From: Nematostella vectensis | Lineage: Eukaryota; Cnidaria; Anthozoa; Actiniaria; Edwardsiidae | DNA: 60,000 nt | NCBI RefSeq assembly: GCF_932526225.1 | Contig: NC_064046.1 | Coordinates: 14,149,408 to 14,209,407, forward strand | Reading direction: 5' to 3' | Shown here: one piece after another, positions 21,491 to 34,000 of the stretch | How positions within the stretch are numbered: position 1 is the first letter of the stretch | Layout: each line of letters starts with the position of its first letter | The notes under the pieces: generated by a model | Told to the model about the DNA's origin: nothing | What the model saw: the letters and a program-made list of their open reading frames with translations, nothing else | Database searches by the model: none | Translations under genes and position numbers: made by a program

Positions 21491-21672
21491 CAAAAAAAAC
21501 CTATAAATAAGCACAAGACAATCACTGCACAGGACCAAAAACACCTCTCTGAAGTTTGTATTTAGTAACTGAAATATATTATTTACTATCTGGGCGCATT
21601 ATGGCGATAGCCGCCGGGCCAAGGTCTAGACGCAGTAATATGACGATTCTGAGAATACGAAATTATATACAC

Positions 21673-21704
21673 CAAGAGAGCATAAGATATCTTATGCTCT
21701 CTTG
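21673..21704. repeat. Perfect 32-bp palindrome made of two TIR tips
   Basis: CAAGAGAGCATAAGAT is followed immediately by its exact complement. The same 16 bases begin the TIR of the element at 22240-22891. The palindrome is flanked on both sides by TATACAC, a possible 7-bp target-site duplication. It appears to be the same transposon family with all internal sequence deleted. Confidence 0.7.
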
Positions 21705-22239
21705 TATACACATATTTCAAATAAGGTGGCATCGTAAGGATGTATCGTAACTCGCATCTGTTAATGGGTAGAGGATGAACTACTGGTATCTGAAAGCCGC
21801 TTGAAAACTAGATAAAGATGCTGTAGCTTTATAAACCTGGATTTGTTTTTATTTACGCTTATTTGCTTCCTGTATTCGATATCCATGAAGCATCGAATGT
21901 AATTTCATTTGAAATGGGTGTAAAAGTAGAAACACCTATTACTACATGTCTTTCAAGGAGGGTAACGTTGTTGTTACCCGAAAATGCAACGCGGGTTATA
22001 TCCGCGTCAGTGCAGTCAGTACAACTCTTGAGAAAGCTGTATGAAAGTTTGCATAACGTAAAATCACAACTTTGAGTATTTGACGTTTGGAGACAACGTT
22101 AAAATCTCTCACGTCCAACTGTACAGAAAAGAACTTGTTTCAATGCCATTGCCCAAATTTGAACGTTTGCGACATCGGTTTCCTCAGTGGATTTACATTA
22201 AGGGAAACCTGGAAGACTAGACAAGTAATTGTGTATGAT

Positions 22240-22891
22240 CAAGAGAGCATAAGATAAGAGGGGGACACTGGTATTACCCGCGCGCCATGTCGACTCCAAA
22301 TCTGGTTAGACATTAGATATGATATTGATTTTTGTGAAAATTCCGGTGAATTGAGAAGGAATCCAGGAAAAATTTTTGTGATGATCAAAGCCAGCAAGCT
22401 GAAGTATCTGAGCTTTCGTAAAAGTGAGAAAATAAACAGGGAGATATACTGTACTTCTTTGATGTTGTTATTATTATATGTTATATTATTATGTTGTTAT
22501 TATACAAGCTGGAGTCGGGATTTGAATCAAACGCGGTATCACAGCCATTTTATCGCTCGTCGGTTTTTCTTTTTTCTTCACTTGACTTCGCCGCTCAGAC
22601 AAACAAAACAGTCAAGCTATTCAGGGATTTAGCTTTCTGTGAGTATATTTGCCAATCTTGGTAACTTAAGTTAGACTTGTTTTCTTCTTCCGAGTTATTT
22701 TACATGATCTCTTTTCATTCCTATCGAGTTGGCAAAACAACAACACGCAACCCGCGGGGGAGTAGGACAAAATAAAAGGAGCAAATCCTCACGCGCAGTG
22801 GTGGGGTGGTGGTTACTAAAAATAGCCAGATTCGGAATCGACATGGCGCGCGGGTAATACCAAAGTGTCCCTCTCTTATCTTATGCTCTTG
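22240..22891. mobile_element. 652-bp non-autonomous DNA transposon with about 65-bp TIRs
   Basis: Left end CAAGAGAGCATAAGATAAGA through about 22305 is mirrored at 22826-22891, including GTATTACCCGCGCGCCATGTC and a final CCAGATTCGG/CCAAATCTGG region, with few mismatches. Flanks share TGAT / ATATGAT, suggesting a 7-8-bp duplication blurred by an indel. No transposase ORF inside. Confidence 0.75.
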
Positions 22892-23429
22892 TGATATGAT
22901 ATTGTACAGTGAAAAGATGTAAATTATACTGACTGGCGACCAATGTTATCATATGACAGTATTGAAATATGCCGATTTCAAATTACTCCAAATACTAGAA
23001 ATAGAAAAAACAATATCAGCGTTGCTGTTTTCTCATTTATTTAGCCTTTAAAGTGTGCCGAATGACGCACAAAAGACGGTATTTTGTTTGTTGACAAGCG
23101 ACATGTTACACAGAAATTTCTTTATTTAAGATACCATATTGACCACGTGATGACAGAAAAACAACACGGTACATCGTGGGTCAAGTCAGGGGGTCCCCCA
23201 TCTCAGGATTTTAACTAATTCAGACAGCAGTTTTGTACTTTTCGATGCATCAATCTTGATCTCGTCGAAAGGAAGGCAGCATATATAATGCCGCATATAT
23301 AATTAAAGGAAACGCAAATTTTTGATCGTGCAACCGATATGACACATTCCCACGTGCTACTTTCTAATTATCAGATTAAATTCATTGCTTTCTTTATTGT
23401 CCTCTTAACACTCGTATTCATAAAAATAG

Positions 23430-23845
23430 GGACGTTAAGCAAGGACGAAGGCGACGGCTAGGACAACGAGATCGAAAAAGATGTGTTCGGGCGTGGCGAT
23501 CAATAATAATTTAATTGCAATGGAATAAGCAAAATATTATAGTCAGAGATAGATAAAAATAAACTAAGCACATTATTTCTACAGTAGGAAATGTGGTCAT
23601 AGGAGTTTACACTACAAACGTCCGCGTCCTCAATTGACCATGAAAGTTTGAGTTTTCACATCGTGGTTTTATGGAAAACAGCTGAAAAGTATCAGACAGA
23701 ACGCATTTTCACGTGCTGCTATAGCCTGCTCTCCGGGATTCCTGTGGAAGGGAATCCCGAATCTCCAGAGAGCCGACTAGTGCTGCTATTGAATTCTGAA
23801 TCAAACCCATTGTTGTCTGCCGTCGTCGTTCTAAGGTTCTTATAA
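23430..23845. mobile_element. Dispersed MITE family with GACGACGG termini, copy B
   Basis: Left end GTTAAGCAAGGACGAAGGCGACGG; right end GCCGTCGTCGTTCTAAGG is its approximate inverse. Interior words AATTGCAATGGAATA, TGGAAAACAGCTGA, GTATCAGACAGA and TTTTCACGTGCT are shared with copy C (47141-47436, inverted). Confidence 0.6.
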
Positions 23846-24499
23846 AAAAAAAAAGGTATTTGTATTTTAGTTCGTGCGTGACACTAGTGAGACAGATTCA
23901 TTTCAATGTAAGTTTCTGTCTGTCTCAGCAAACTTGATGCGGAGCTACGGTTCAGATGGTGCGTTCCCGATATCTCCGGACATCTACGGTGTAAGGCTCA
24001 CCCCTAGTAATTTCTTTTAGCAGACTATCCCCCCCCCTTTTTTGACTATTACCCGGAAATGACATCCAGACAAGCCCCGATAAGCAGGTAGAAACTCATC
24101 AGGTTTAGGAAACAATGTTATAGTCCGGAGAGAATATTAATATTATAATATACTTTTTTGTTACCCGCACCATTGGACCCGCATTCCGTTTTAAAAACAA
24201 TGTTGAAAACACAATAGTCATCGAAGCCGCATCATTCCACACCTTTTCTTTCACACGACGTTAAACGGTCATTTAATCTTGAAGCTAAAGTAATCCTGCA
24301 GTTTAATCCAGTATATACACTTTTAGAATCCTCTTCTAAAAAAAATCTGCAAATCTAGCTATTTGTGGTTTGAATCCATTCATACAACGAAACAGTTGCT
24401 GTTATTCATTTTATGTGGTAATCGCGGCAGCCATCTTTTCTTGAAGTGGTCGCAACTCCTCGCTCGTTCAAATAAATGAAGATGGCTAAACTACGGCTA

Positions 24500-24662
24500 A
24501 GCGACGCGTCGAGCGCGACAAGTAGCGTGCGACAAGTAGAGCGCGACGCGTCGAGCGCGACAAGTAGCGTGCGACAAGTAGCGTGCGACAAGTAGCGTGC
24601 GACAAGTAGCGCGCGACAAGTAGCGTGCGACAAGTAGCGTGCGACAAGTAGCGTGCGACTTG
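24500..24662 (+). repeat. 14-bp minisatellite
   Basis: About ten copies of GCGTGCGACAAGTA with variants GAGCGCGACAAGTA and GACGCGTCGA, 200 bp downstream (minus strand sense) of the TBC1D31 stop. It may fall in that gene's 3' UTR; this is not demonstrable here. Confidence 0.85.
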
Positions 24663-24864
24663 TCTACTAAATGTTTCCTTGTTTAGCTCACTGGCCACTA
24701 CCAAAAATATTCCCTTGACGCTGCTACAAGATTTTGGGCGCGCTACAATGATTTTCGAGGTGGCTAAATGTCTCCTAGTTTAGCCAGGCCTAAACGCTGA
24801 AATAACCGCTGGAACCAACGAGTAAACGTCTACAAGCAGACTACAGTTTACTCTGCAATCAAAT

Positions 24865-25031
24865 TCAAGTGCCAAAAGAGTTATTGTTGGAGTCGGATGC
24901 GGTCGTGTAGTCGGCGGGAGCGCGCTGGTTGCGTCGTCGTGCGGCCAGTCTCTTGCGGATCTCTCGTACTTCATTCATCAGTTCCAGCTCGCGCTTTTCG
25001 AAAGTTGCCCGTTGCCGCTCGATCGAAGGTT
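24865..25031 (-). CDS. TBC1D31: TBC1D31 exon 24: C-terminus and stop
   Basis: Acceptor TTCTTCTAG before 25031, entering in phase 1, which matches exon 23. Encodes a charged helix (KRELELMNEVREIRKRLAAR) and a Ser/Asn-rich tail ending SFGT and TGA. The helix aligns with the vertebrate C-terminal segment (VRNLRQRLTARAR). Separated from exon 23 by 12.5 kb of repeats; an additional small exon in that interval is possible but none was seen or is needed for phase. Confidence 0.8.
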
Positions 25032-28000
25032 CTAGAAGAAAACATGGCTTCGTGTAAATATCACAAATAGTAGACAACCGATAATTCGAACCCTCGAATA
25101 TATGTGACCTCGATAATCTCTAGAGAAAACAAGTTTTGTTATATTGTACGGCGGCCATACAGTCGACTGTATACAAGTGCGCGCGTGCCGCCATCATACC
25201 CCCTCCCCTCCACACTTCGAAATATTTTTGTATGCTTATCCTTCTTCAATGGGCCACTTCCCATCATCGGGTATCCCACTTCCTATCATCGGGTATCCCA
25301 CTTCCTATCATCGGGTTGTCTTCCCATCATCGGGTATCCCACTTCCCATCATCGGGTTGTCTTCCCATCATCGGGTATCCCACTTCCCATCATCGGGTTG
25401 TCTTCCCATCATCGGGTATCCCACTTCCTATAATCGGGTATCCCACTTCCTATCATCGGGTTGTCTTCCCATCATCGGGTATCCCACTTCCCATCATCGG
25501 GTTTGTCTTCCCATCATCGGGTATCCCACTTCCCATCATCGGGTTGTCTTCCCATCATCGGGTATCCCACTTCCCATCATCGGGTTGTCTTCCTATCATC
25601 GGGTATCCCACTTCCCATCATCGGGTATCCCACTTCCTATCATCGGGTTGTCTTCCCATCATCGGGTATTCCACTTCCTATCATCGGGTATCCCACTTCC
25701 TATCATCGGGTATCCCACTTCCCATCATCGGGTTGTCTTCCCATCATCGGGTATCCCACTTCCCATCATCGGGTTGTCTTCCCATCATCGGGTATCCCAC
25801 TTCCCATCATCGGGTTGTCTTCCTATCATCGGGTATCCCACTTCCCATCATCGGGTATCCCACTTCCCATCATCGGGTTGTCTTCCCATCATCGGGTATC
25901 CCACTTCCTATCATCGGGTTGTCTTCCCATCATCGGGTATCCCACTTCCCATCATCGGGTTGTCTTCCCATCATCGGGTATCCCACTTCCCATCATCGGG
26001 TTGTCTTCCCATCATCGGGTATCCCACTTCCCATCATCGGGTTGTCTTCTTATCATCGGGTATCCCACTTCCCATCATCGGGTTGTCTTCCTATCATCGG
26101 GTATCCCACTTCCTATCATTGGGTATCCCACTTCCTATCATCGAGTATCCCACTTCCCATCATCGGGTATCCCACTTCCTATCATCGGGTTGTCTTCCCA
26201 TCATCGGGTATCCCACTTCCCATCATCGGGTATCCCACTTCCTATCATCGGGTATCCCACTTCCCATCATCGGGTATCCCACTTCCTATCATCGGGTATC
26301 CCACTTCCTATCATCGGGTTGTCTTCCTATCATCGGGTATCCCACTTCCTATCATCGGGTTGTCTTCCTATCATCGGGTATCCCACTTCCTATCATCGGG
26401 TTGTCTTCCCATCATCGGGTATCCCACTTCCTATCATCGGGTATCCCACTTCCTATCATCGGGTTGTCTTCCTATCATCGGGTATCCCACTTCCTATCAT
26501 CGGGTTGTCTTCCTATCATCGGGTATCCCACTTCCTATCATCGGGTTGTCTTCCTATCATCGGGTATCCCACTTCCTATCATCGAGTATCCCACTTCCCA
26601 TCATCGGGTATCCCACTTCCTATCATCGGGTTGTCTTCCCATCATCGGGTATCCCACTTCCTATCATCGGGTATCCCACTTCCTATCATCGGGTTGTCTT
26701 CCTATCATCGGGTATCCCACTTCCTATCATCGGGTTGTCTTCCTATCATCGGGTATCCCACTTCCTATCATCGGGTTGTCTTCCTGTCATCGGGTATCCC
26801 ACTTCCTATCATCGGGTTGTCTTCCTGTCATCGGGTATCCCACTTCCTATCATCGGGTATCCCACTTCCTATCATCGGGTTGTCTTCCTATCATCGGGTA
26901 TCCCACTTCCTATCATCGGGTTGTCTTCCTGTCATCGGGTATCCCACTTCCCATCATCGGGTATCCCACTTCCTATCATCGGGTTGTCTTCCTATAATCG
27001 GGTTGTCTTCCTATCATTGGGTATCCCACTTCCTATCATCGGGTTGTCTTCCTATCATCGGGTATCCCACTTCCTGTTATTGGGTATCCCACTTCCTATC
27101 ATCGGGTATCCCACTTCCTATCATCGGGTTGTCTTCCTATCATCGGGTATCCCACTTCCTGTTATTGGGTATCCCACTTCCTATCATCGGGTATCCCACT
27201 TCCCATCATCGGGTATCCCACTTCCTATCATCGGGTATCCCACTTCCTATCATCGGGTTGTCTTCCTATCATCGGGTATCCCACTTCCTATCATTGGGTA
27301 TCCCACTTCCCATCATCGGGTATCCCACTTCATATCATCGGGTTGTCTTCCTATCATCGGGTATCCCACTTCCTATCATTGGGTATCCCACTTCCTATCA
27401 TCGGGTATCCCACTTCCTATCATCGGGTTGTCTTCCCATCATCGGGTATCCCACTTCCTATCATCGGGTTGTCTTCCTATCATCGGGTATCCCACTTCCT
27501 ATCATTGGGTATCCCACTTCCTATCATCGGGTATCCCACTTCCTATCATCGGGTTGTCTTCCTATCATCGGGTATCCCACTTCCCATCATCGGGTTGTCT
27601 TCCCATCATCGGGTTGTCTTGCTATCATCGGGTTGTCTTCCTATCATCGGGTTGTCTTCCCATCATCGGGTATCCCACTTCCCATCATCGGGTATCCCAC
27701 TTCCTATCATCGGGTATCCCACTTCCTATCATCGGGTTGTCTTCCCATCATCGGGTATCCCACTTCCTATCATCGGGTATCCCACTTCCTATCATCGGGT
27801 TGTCTTCCCATCATCGGGTATCCCACTTCCTATCATCGGGTATCCCACTTCCTATCATCGGGTTGTCTTCCTATCATCGGGTATCCCACTTCCTATCATC
27901 GGGTTGTCTTCCTGTCATCGGGTATCCCACTTCCTATCATCGGGTTGTCTTCCTATAATCGGGTTGTCTTCCTATCATTGGGTATCCCACTTCCTATCAT

Positions 28001-31000
28001 CGGGTTGTCTTCCTATCATCGGGTATCCCACTTCCTATTATTGGGTATCCCACTTCCTATCATCGGGTATCCCACTTCCTATCATCGGGTTGTCTTCCTA
28101 TAATCGGGTTGTCTTCCTATCATTGGGTATCCCACTTCCTATCATCGGGTTGTCTTCCTATCATCGGGTATCCCACTTCCTATTATTGGGTATCCCACTT
28201 CCTATCATCGGGTATCCCACTTCCTATCATCGGGTTGTCTTCCTATCATCGGGTATCCCACTTCCTATTATTGGGTATCCCACTTCCTATCATCGGGTAT
28301 CCCACTTCCTATCATCGGGTTGTCTTCCTATCATCGGGTATCCCACTTCCTATCATCGGGTTGTCTTCCTATCATCGGGTATCCCACTTCCTATTATTGG
28401 GTATCCCACTTCCTATCATCGGGTATCCCACTTCCTATCATCGGGTTGTCTTCCTATAATCGGGTTGTCTTCCCATCATCGGGTATCCCACTTCCCATCA
28501 TCGGGTATCCCACTTCCTATCATCGGGTTGTCTTCCCATCATCGGGTATCCCACTTCCTATCATCGGGTTGTCTTCCTATCATCGGGTATCCCACTTCCT
28601 ATCATTGGGTATCCCACTTCCTATCATCGGGTATCCCACTTCCTATCATCGGGTTGTCTTCCTATGATCGGGTATCCCACTTCCCATCATCGGGTTGTCT
28701 TCCCATCATCGGGTTGTCTTGCTATCATCGGGTTGTCTTCCTATCATCGGGTTGTCTTCCCATCATCGGGTTGTCTTCCCATCATCGGGTTGTCTTCCCA
28801 TCATCGGGTATCCCACTTCATATCATCGGGTATCCCACTTCCTATCATCGGGTTGTCTTCCCATCATCGGGTATCCCACTTCCTATCATCGGGTTGTCTT
28901 CCTATCATCGGGTATCCCACTTCCTATCATTGGGTATCCCACTTCCTATCATCGGGTATCCCACTTCCTATCATCGGGTTGTCTTCCTATGATCGGGTAT
29001 CCCACTTCCCATCATCGGGTTGTCTTCCCATCATCGGGTTGTCTTGCTATCATCGGGTTGTCTTCCTATCATCGGGTTGTCTTCCCATCATCGGGTTGTC
29101 TTCCCATCATCGGGTTGTCTTCTCATCATCGGGTTTGTCTTCCCATCATCGGGTTGTCTTCCTATTATCGTGTTGTCTTCCCATCATCGGGTTGTCTTCC
29201 TATCATCGGGCTGTCTTCCTATCATCGGGTTGTCTTCCTATCATTGGGTATCCCACTTCCCATCGTCGGGTTGTCTTTCCCTCATCGGGTTGCCTTCCTA
29301 TCATTGGATTGTCTTCCTATCATCGGGCTGTCTTCTCATCATCGGGTTGTCTTCCTATCATCGGGTTGTCTTCCTATCATCGTGTTGTCTTCCCATCATC
29401 GGGTTGTTTTCTATCATCGGGCTGTCTTCCGATCATCGGGTTGCCTTCCGATCATCGGGTTGCCTTCCTATCATCGGGTTGTCTTCCTATCATCGGGTTG
29501 TCTTCCCATCATCGGGTTGTCTTCCCATCATCGGGTTGTCTTCCTATCATCGGATATCACACTTCCTATCATCGGGTATCCCACTTCCCATCATCGGGTA
29601 TCCCACTTCCTATCATCGGGTATCCCACTTCCTATCATCGGGTATCCCACTTCCTATCATCGGGTATCCCACTTCCTATCATCGGGTTGTCTTCCTATCA
29701 TCGAGTATCCCACTTCCTATCATCGGGTTGTCTTCCTGTCATCGGGTATCCCACTTCCTATCATCGGGTATCGCACTTCCTATCATCGAGTATTGCACTT
29801 CCCATCATCGGGTTGTCTTCCCATCATCGGGTTGTCTTCCCATCATCGGGTTGTCTTCCCATCATCGGGTTGTCTTCCCATCATCGGGTTGTCTTCCCAT
29901 CATCGGGCTGTCTTCCCATCATCGGGTTGTCTTCCCATCATCGGGTTGTCTTCCCATCATCGGGTTGTCTTCCCATCATCGGGTTGTCTTCCCATCATCG
30001 GGTTGTCTTCCCATCATCGGGTTTGTCTTCCCATCATCGGGTATCCCACTTCCCATCATCGGGTTGTCTTCCCATCATCGGGTTGTCTTCCCATCATCGG
30101 GTTGTCTTCCCATCATCGGGTTTGTCTTCCTATCACCGGGTATCCCACTTCCTATTATCGGCGCTGACCTTCAATCCCTCCACCTTATGCTCACACTAAC
30201 CATGTCCCCCCTAACCCCCCTGCTCACACTAACCATGTCCCCCCTAACCCCCCCTGCTCACACTAACCATGTCCCCCCTAACACCCTGCTCACACTAACC
30301 ATGCCCCCCCTGCTCACACTAACCATGTCCCCCCTAACCCCCCCTGCTCACACTAATTATGTCCCCCCTAACCTCCCCCTGCTCACACTAACCATGTCCC
30401 CCCTGCCACACTAACCATGTCCCCCTAACCCCCCTGCTCACACTAACCATGTCCCCCTAACCCCCTCTGCTCACACTAACCATGTCCCCCCTAACCCCCC
30501 TGCTCACACTAACCATGACCCCCCTAACCCCCCTGCTCACACTAACCATGTCCCCCCTAACCCCCCCTGCTCACACTAACCATGTCCCTCCTAACCCCCC
30601 CTGCTCACACTAACCATGTCCCCCCTAACCCCCCCTGCTCACACTAACCATGTCCCCCCTAACCCCCCTGCTCACACTAACCATGTCCCCCCTAACCCCC
30701 CCCGCTCACACTAACCATGTCCCCCCTAACCCCCCCTGCTCACACTAACCATGTCCCCCCTAACATCGCCCCTCTCACCTATGACGTGATTCTCATGCAT
30801 CTCCTTTAGTGGCGCTAACGTTCAATCCCTCTCCACCTTCTGCTCACCCTAATCTGTCTCCCCTAACACCGACCCCTCTCCCCTATGACATGGTAACCAT
30901 GTCTCTCCTAACACCGCGCACACTTCCTATGTCGTGGTTCTCACGCCCTTCTAGAGTTACGCAGACCACTCCTTCAGACCTTTGTTGTCAGGTGTACCGG

Positions 31001-34000
31001 GATCGGTATCCTCCGTCTCGTTCCCAGTGCTGCTAGTCACATTAGAAAGAGTGGGCCTGGGACTTGGAAGAAATCTACGAATATCCCGTAACCGCTCTGC
31101 AAAAACACAAGGGAGTTTAACGTCTGTGAATTCGAGACGAATTTTCTTTTAAATACTTAAGACCAGCGGTCTGAGTTCGTCGAGATTTCTCGGAAAAATG
31201 ATGTTTGGGCGCCCTAGCTCAAAACTAAACTGGTAATAGGTATGGTTGACCTCAGTATACTGTGAAAGTTTGAAGCAATTTGGATGAATATTTTTGGCGA
31301 TAAGAGCCGAAAAGTAATTTTTCGTCTCCCGCACCCGGATTTGAGACAATTTCGTGGTTGTTAGAAAAAGACTAAAAACCGGTTCGCAACGCGTGATAAA
31401 ACATTTGAAGCTTATATAAACCTAAAGAATAGATAATTGAAGAGTGTGTAACGCTGGCCGCTAGGGCCTAAGTCTTATGTAAGACCGCTGACCGGCTCAG
31501 AAGAGAGCAGCCGGCCATCTTGTTTTGAACATTATTCATGTAAGTCCTACGCGTTCATTTGTTATATCCTAGTTACCGTTATTTGTAATCCTCAGTTTTA
31601 TTATAATCCTTGATTTATTGTATTGCCATAGGACTTCCTCATCTTTGTCAATAAAACCAATTGAACATCGAGGAGTATTTTCTTCATGAGGAAGTCATGA
31701 ATAAGTTCCATTCCTCGATAGAGATCCCTATGTCCACTTTGGGTCGGTCGAGTTTCGGGCCTCGGGCCGGCGGTGGGGCAGTAGGAGCGGGAGGTAGTGC
31801 TTGATGTGCGAGGCCGTGGTTATTTAGTAACGCTACGGCGATTGCATCAGAGACATCCTGTGTTTTGAAGTCACAGTTGGGTACCGAACATTCGACGATC
31901 ACCATGATAATGACTTCCTCATGAAGAAAATACTCCTCTTTAGAGTCTATACTCCTCTTTAGAGTCTATACTCCTCTTTAGAGTCTATACTCCTCTTTAG
32001 AGTCTATACTCCTCTTTAGAGTCTATACAAGGCTAGACGAACGGACTCCTGCTACTGTCCAATTCCCTGTCTCTGGTTCGTAGCGTTTTGGTCGTGTTCT
32101 CGCACGAGTTGGCCTTCTAGGTTCAGGGAGTGGCTGCGGGGCCTGAGATGAGGCGTCAGGCATACAAGAGGATACAGGGTCATTGTTGGCTTGAGTGGTA
32201 GGTGGTGTTTCAGCGACGGGTTCAGCGGGTGGAACTGTCTGGTTGCACTCTGTGGGTATGACGGGATGTCTACCGTGTGAGAGTTGGGTGGTGACGTGAG
32301 GATTGCCCGTCAATGGTCCACTGCCTGTGGGAGGCGACGGTGAGCTGTTAAGTGTGGGTTGACACTCTGGAGATCTGGGTGGAGGTGGTGGCGTCCTATA
32401 CTGATGGTCTGGGGTGGGCGTGGCCGGGGTGTATGCACGAAGGAACCGACGATTACGCAGGGTCAACCGTCCTGAGCCATCCACCTTTATCCTGTATTGG
32501 TCGTGGCCTGGCGACTCCACTACCATGCCTGAGCGGTCCCATTTGTTCGGGTGTGGGCCCTGCTGGTTCTGGATGAAGACCCTTTCACCTAGAAGGCCAA
32601 CTCGTGCGAGAACACGACCAAAACGCTACGAACCAGAGACAGGGAATTGGACAGTAGCAGGAGTCCGTTCGTCTAGCCTTGTATAGACTCTAGACTTAGT
32701 ATAGACTCACGGACTGGGGGGGATGAAGAGTGTGTAACGCTGGCCGCTAGGGCCTAGGTCTTATGTAAGACCGCTGACCCTAGCGGCCAGCGTTACACAC
32801 TCTTCATGTAAGTCCTACGCGTTCATTTGTTATATCCTAGTTACCGTTATTTGTAATCCTCAGTTTTATTATAATCCTTGATTTATTGTATTGCCATAGG
32901 ACTTCCTCATCTTTGTCAATAAAACCAATTGAACATCGAGGAGTATTTTCTTCAATAATAAGGATTTCCCAGGCTGAAAGATAAGCTGTTCTGTCAGCAC
33001 CTTATTATTTTAAGCGATTTTATTTTATTTTGTTTTTAGATGACTTTGAAAGCCTTGAAATGATCGTGTAATATCGCCGATGAGATGTGGATTTGGCAAA
33101 AATGATTGCATTCATCGAAAAGAACATCATTTCTACTTTTGATATGTGAAATAAAATTTAGGGGCAAATAAAATCCGACTTTTTTACAAGCCGAAATATG
33201 ACCCCCACTTGACCCTAATTATAAACAAATGCCGACTACTGTATCGGGTTTTCCGCATTCAAACAACGCCTTCAAATCTCCAGAAAAACAAGAAAGAGCG
33301 CTCAAATCAAAAGAAATATACTGTCGGCAATACTAAAATTTAATGGTAATAATTTCATAGCATTTATTGCATTAAATTTCGATTTTTAGGCTCGCGTGAT
33401 ACTATTTTGTTTGCTGCCATGCTTACGTAATTAAAGCGTTACAAACAAAGCGACAAGCATAAAATACCTCACCATGACTGCACTAAGACTTTTCTGATAA
33501 TTACTTATTAAAAATAAAAACGTCCAAAAGAAGAAAATGAGAGTTTTGCATGTTTTTATTTAATTAACAAGCGATACTGACATAATTTTGTACAGTTTTA
33601 AATTGTAATTAAACAAAAAGCTTGATCAAATTGTCAAAATTTGCTTATTTTCAAAGCCTTTGTTCAACAACAAATTTGATCAAATAAAAATACACATTAT
33701 GCAAGAACGCTGAGACATTTGCGATATTGAGGCCTCTCGCCGTAAGCTGTTTTCCTTTTTAGTAAAAGAGAGTATTGAAGTGTAAAAACTTACTCTGGTC
33801 TTCACAACAGAACACAGGATTACCGACTCAGAAATCTATTTCATGTAACCATGAAAAAAATATAATCGGGACCCAAGAAATCGTGGATTTATTTTGCGCA
33901 ACTACATCTTCGAATAACATCCACGAGCGTGGCTACAAAAGAAGCTTTGCGTCGGGTTGCTCCGGGCACTTGAAGCTCCAGCTCTTTGCAGATAGTGGGA

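Larger units (their letters stand above)
20381..24480. other. Intergenic region between VKR and TBC1D31 3' ends
   Basis: No convincing gene. Short ORFs (for example 20720-20992, 21863-22075) have no recognisable domain and are not supported by splice context. Contents listed separately: a long hairpin near 20.8 kb, a conserved stem-loop word near 21.47 kb, two relics of one TIR family at 21.67 and 22.24 kb, and a dispersed MITE at 23.4 kb. The two flanking genes are convergent, so this region should hold both 3' ends. Confidence 0.6.
31433..32959 (+). mobile_element. Short rearranged LTR retrotransposon inserted in the TTAA element
   Basis: Direct LTRs 31438-31686 and 32724-32954, both starting TGAAGAGTGTGTAACGC and ending with an AATAAA-containing 3' part and TTCTTCA. 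Flanking 5-bp duplication ATAAT on both sides; the intact opposite arm of the host transposon shows the empty site (AGATAATAAGG). A purine-rich PPT-like tract (ACTGGGGGGGA) precedes the right LTR. Internal DNA is only about 1 kb: a gag-like start and a pol end, each inverted relative to the LTRs and bounded by inverted repeats. The right LTR has its first 29 nt duplicated as a palindrome (32724-32806). Confidence 0.85.

Noticed and set aside
25136-30414. Very long open reading frames (up to 940 codons) with repeated HHRVSHFPSSG-type protein
   Set aside because: All three plus frames are open over the same DNA because the 22- and 19-bp units contain no plus-strand stop. The frames give the same cyclic peptide, and the region is an antisense intron of TBC1D31. 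No gene signals support translation.
30160-30775. Interstitial telomere array
   Set aside because: The CCCTAA word is embedded in a 33-34-bp unit with long C runs; there are no pure TTAGGG tandem copies.
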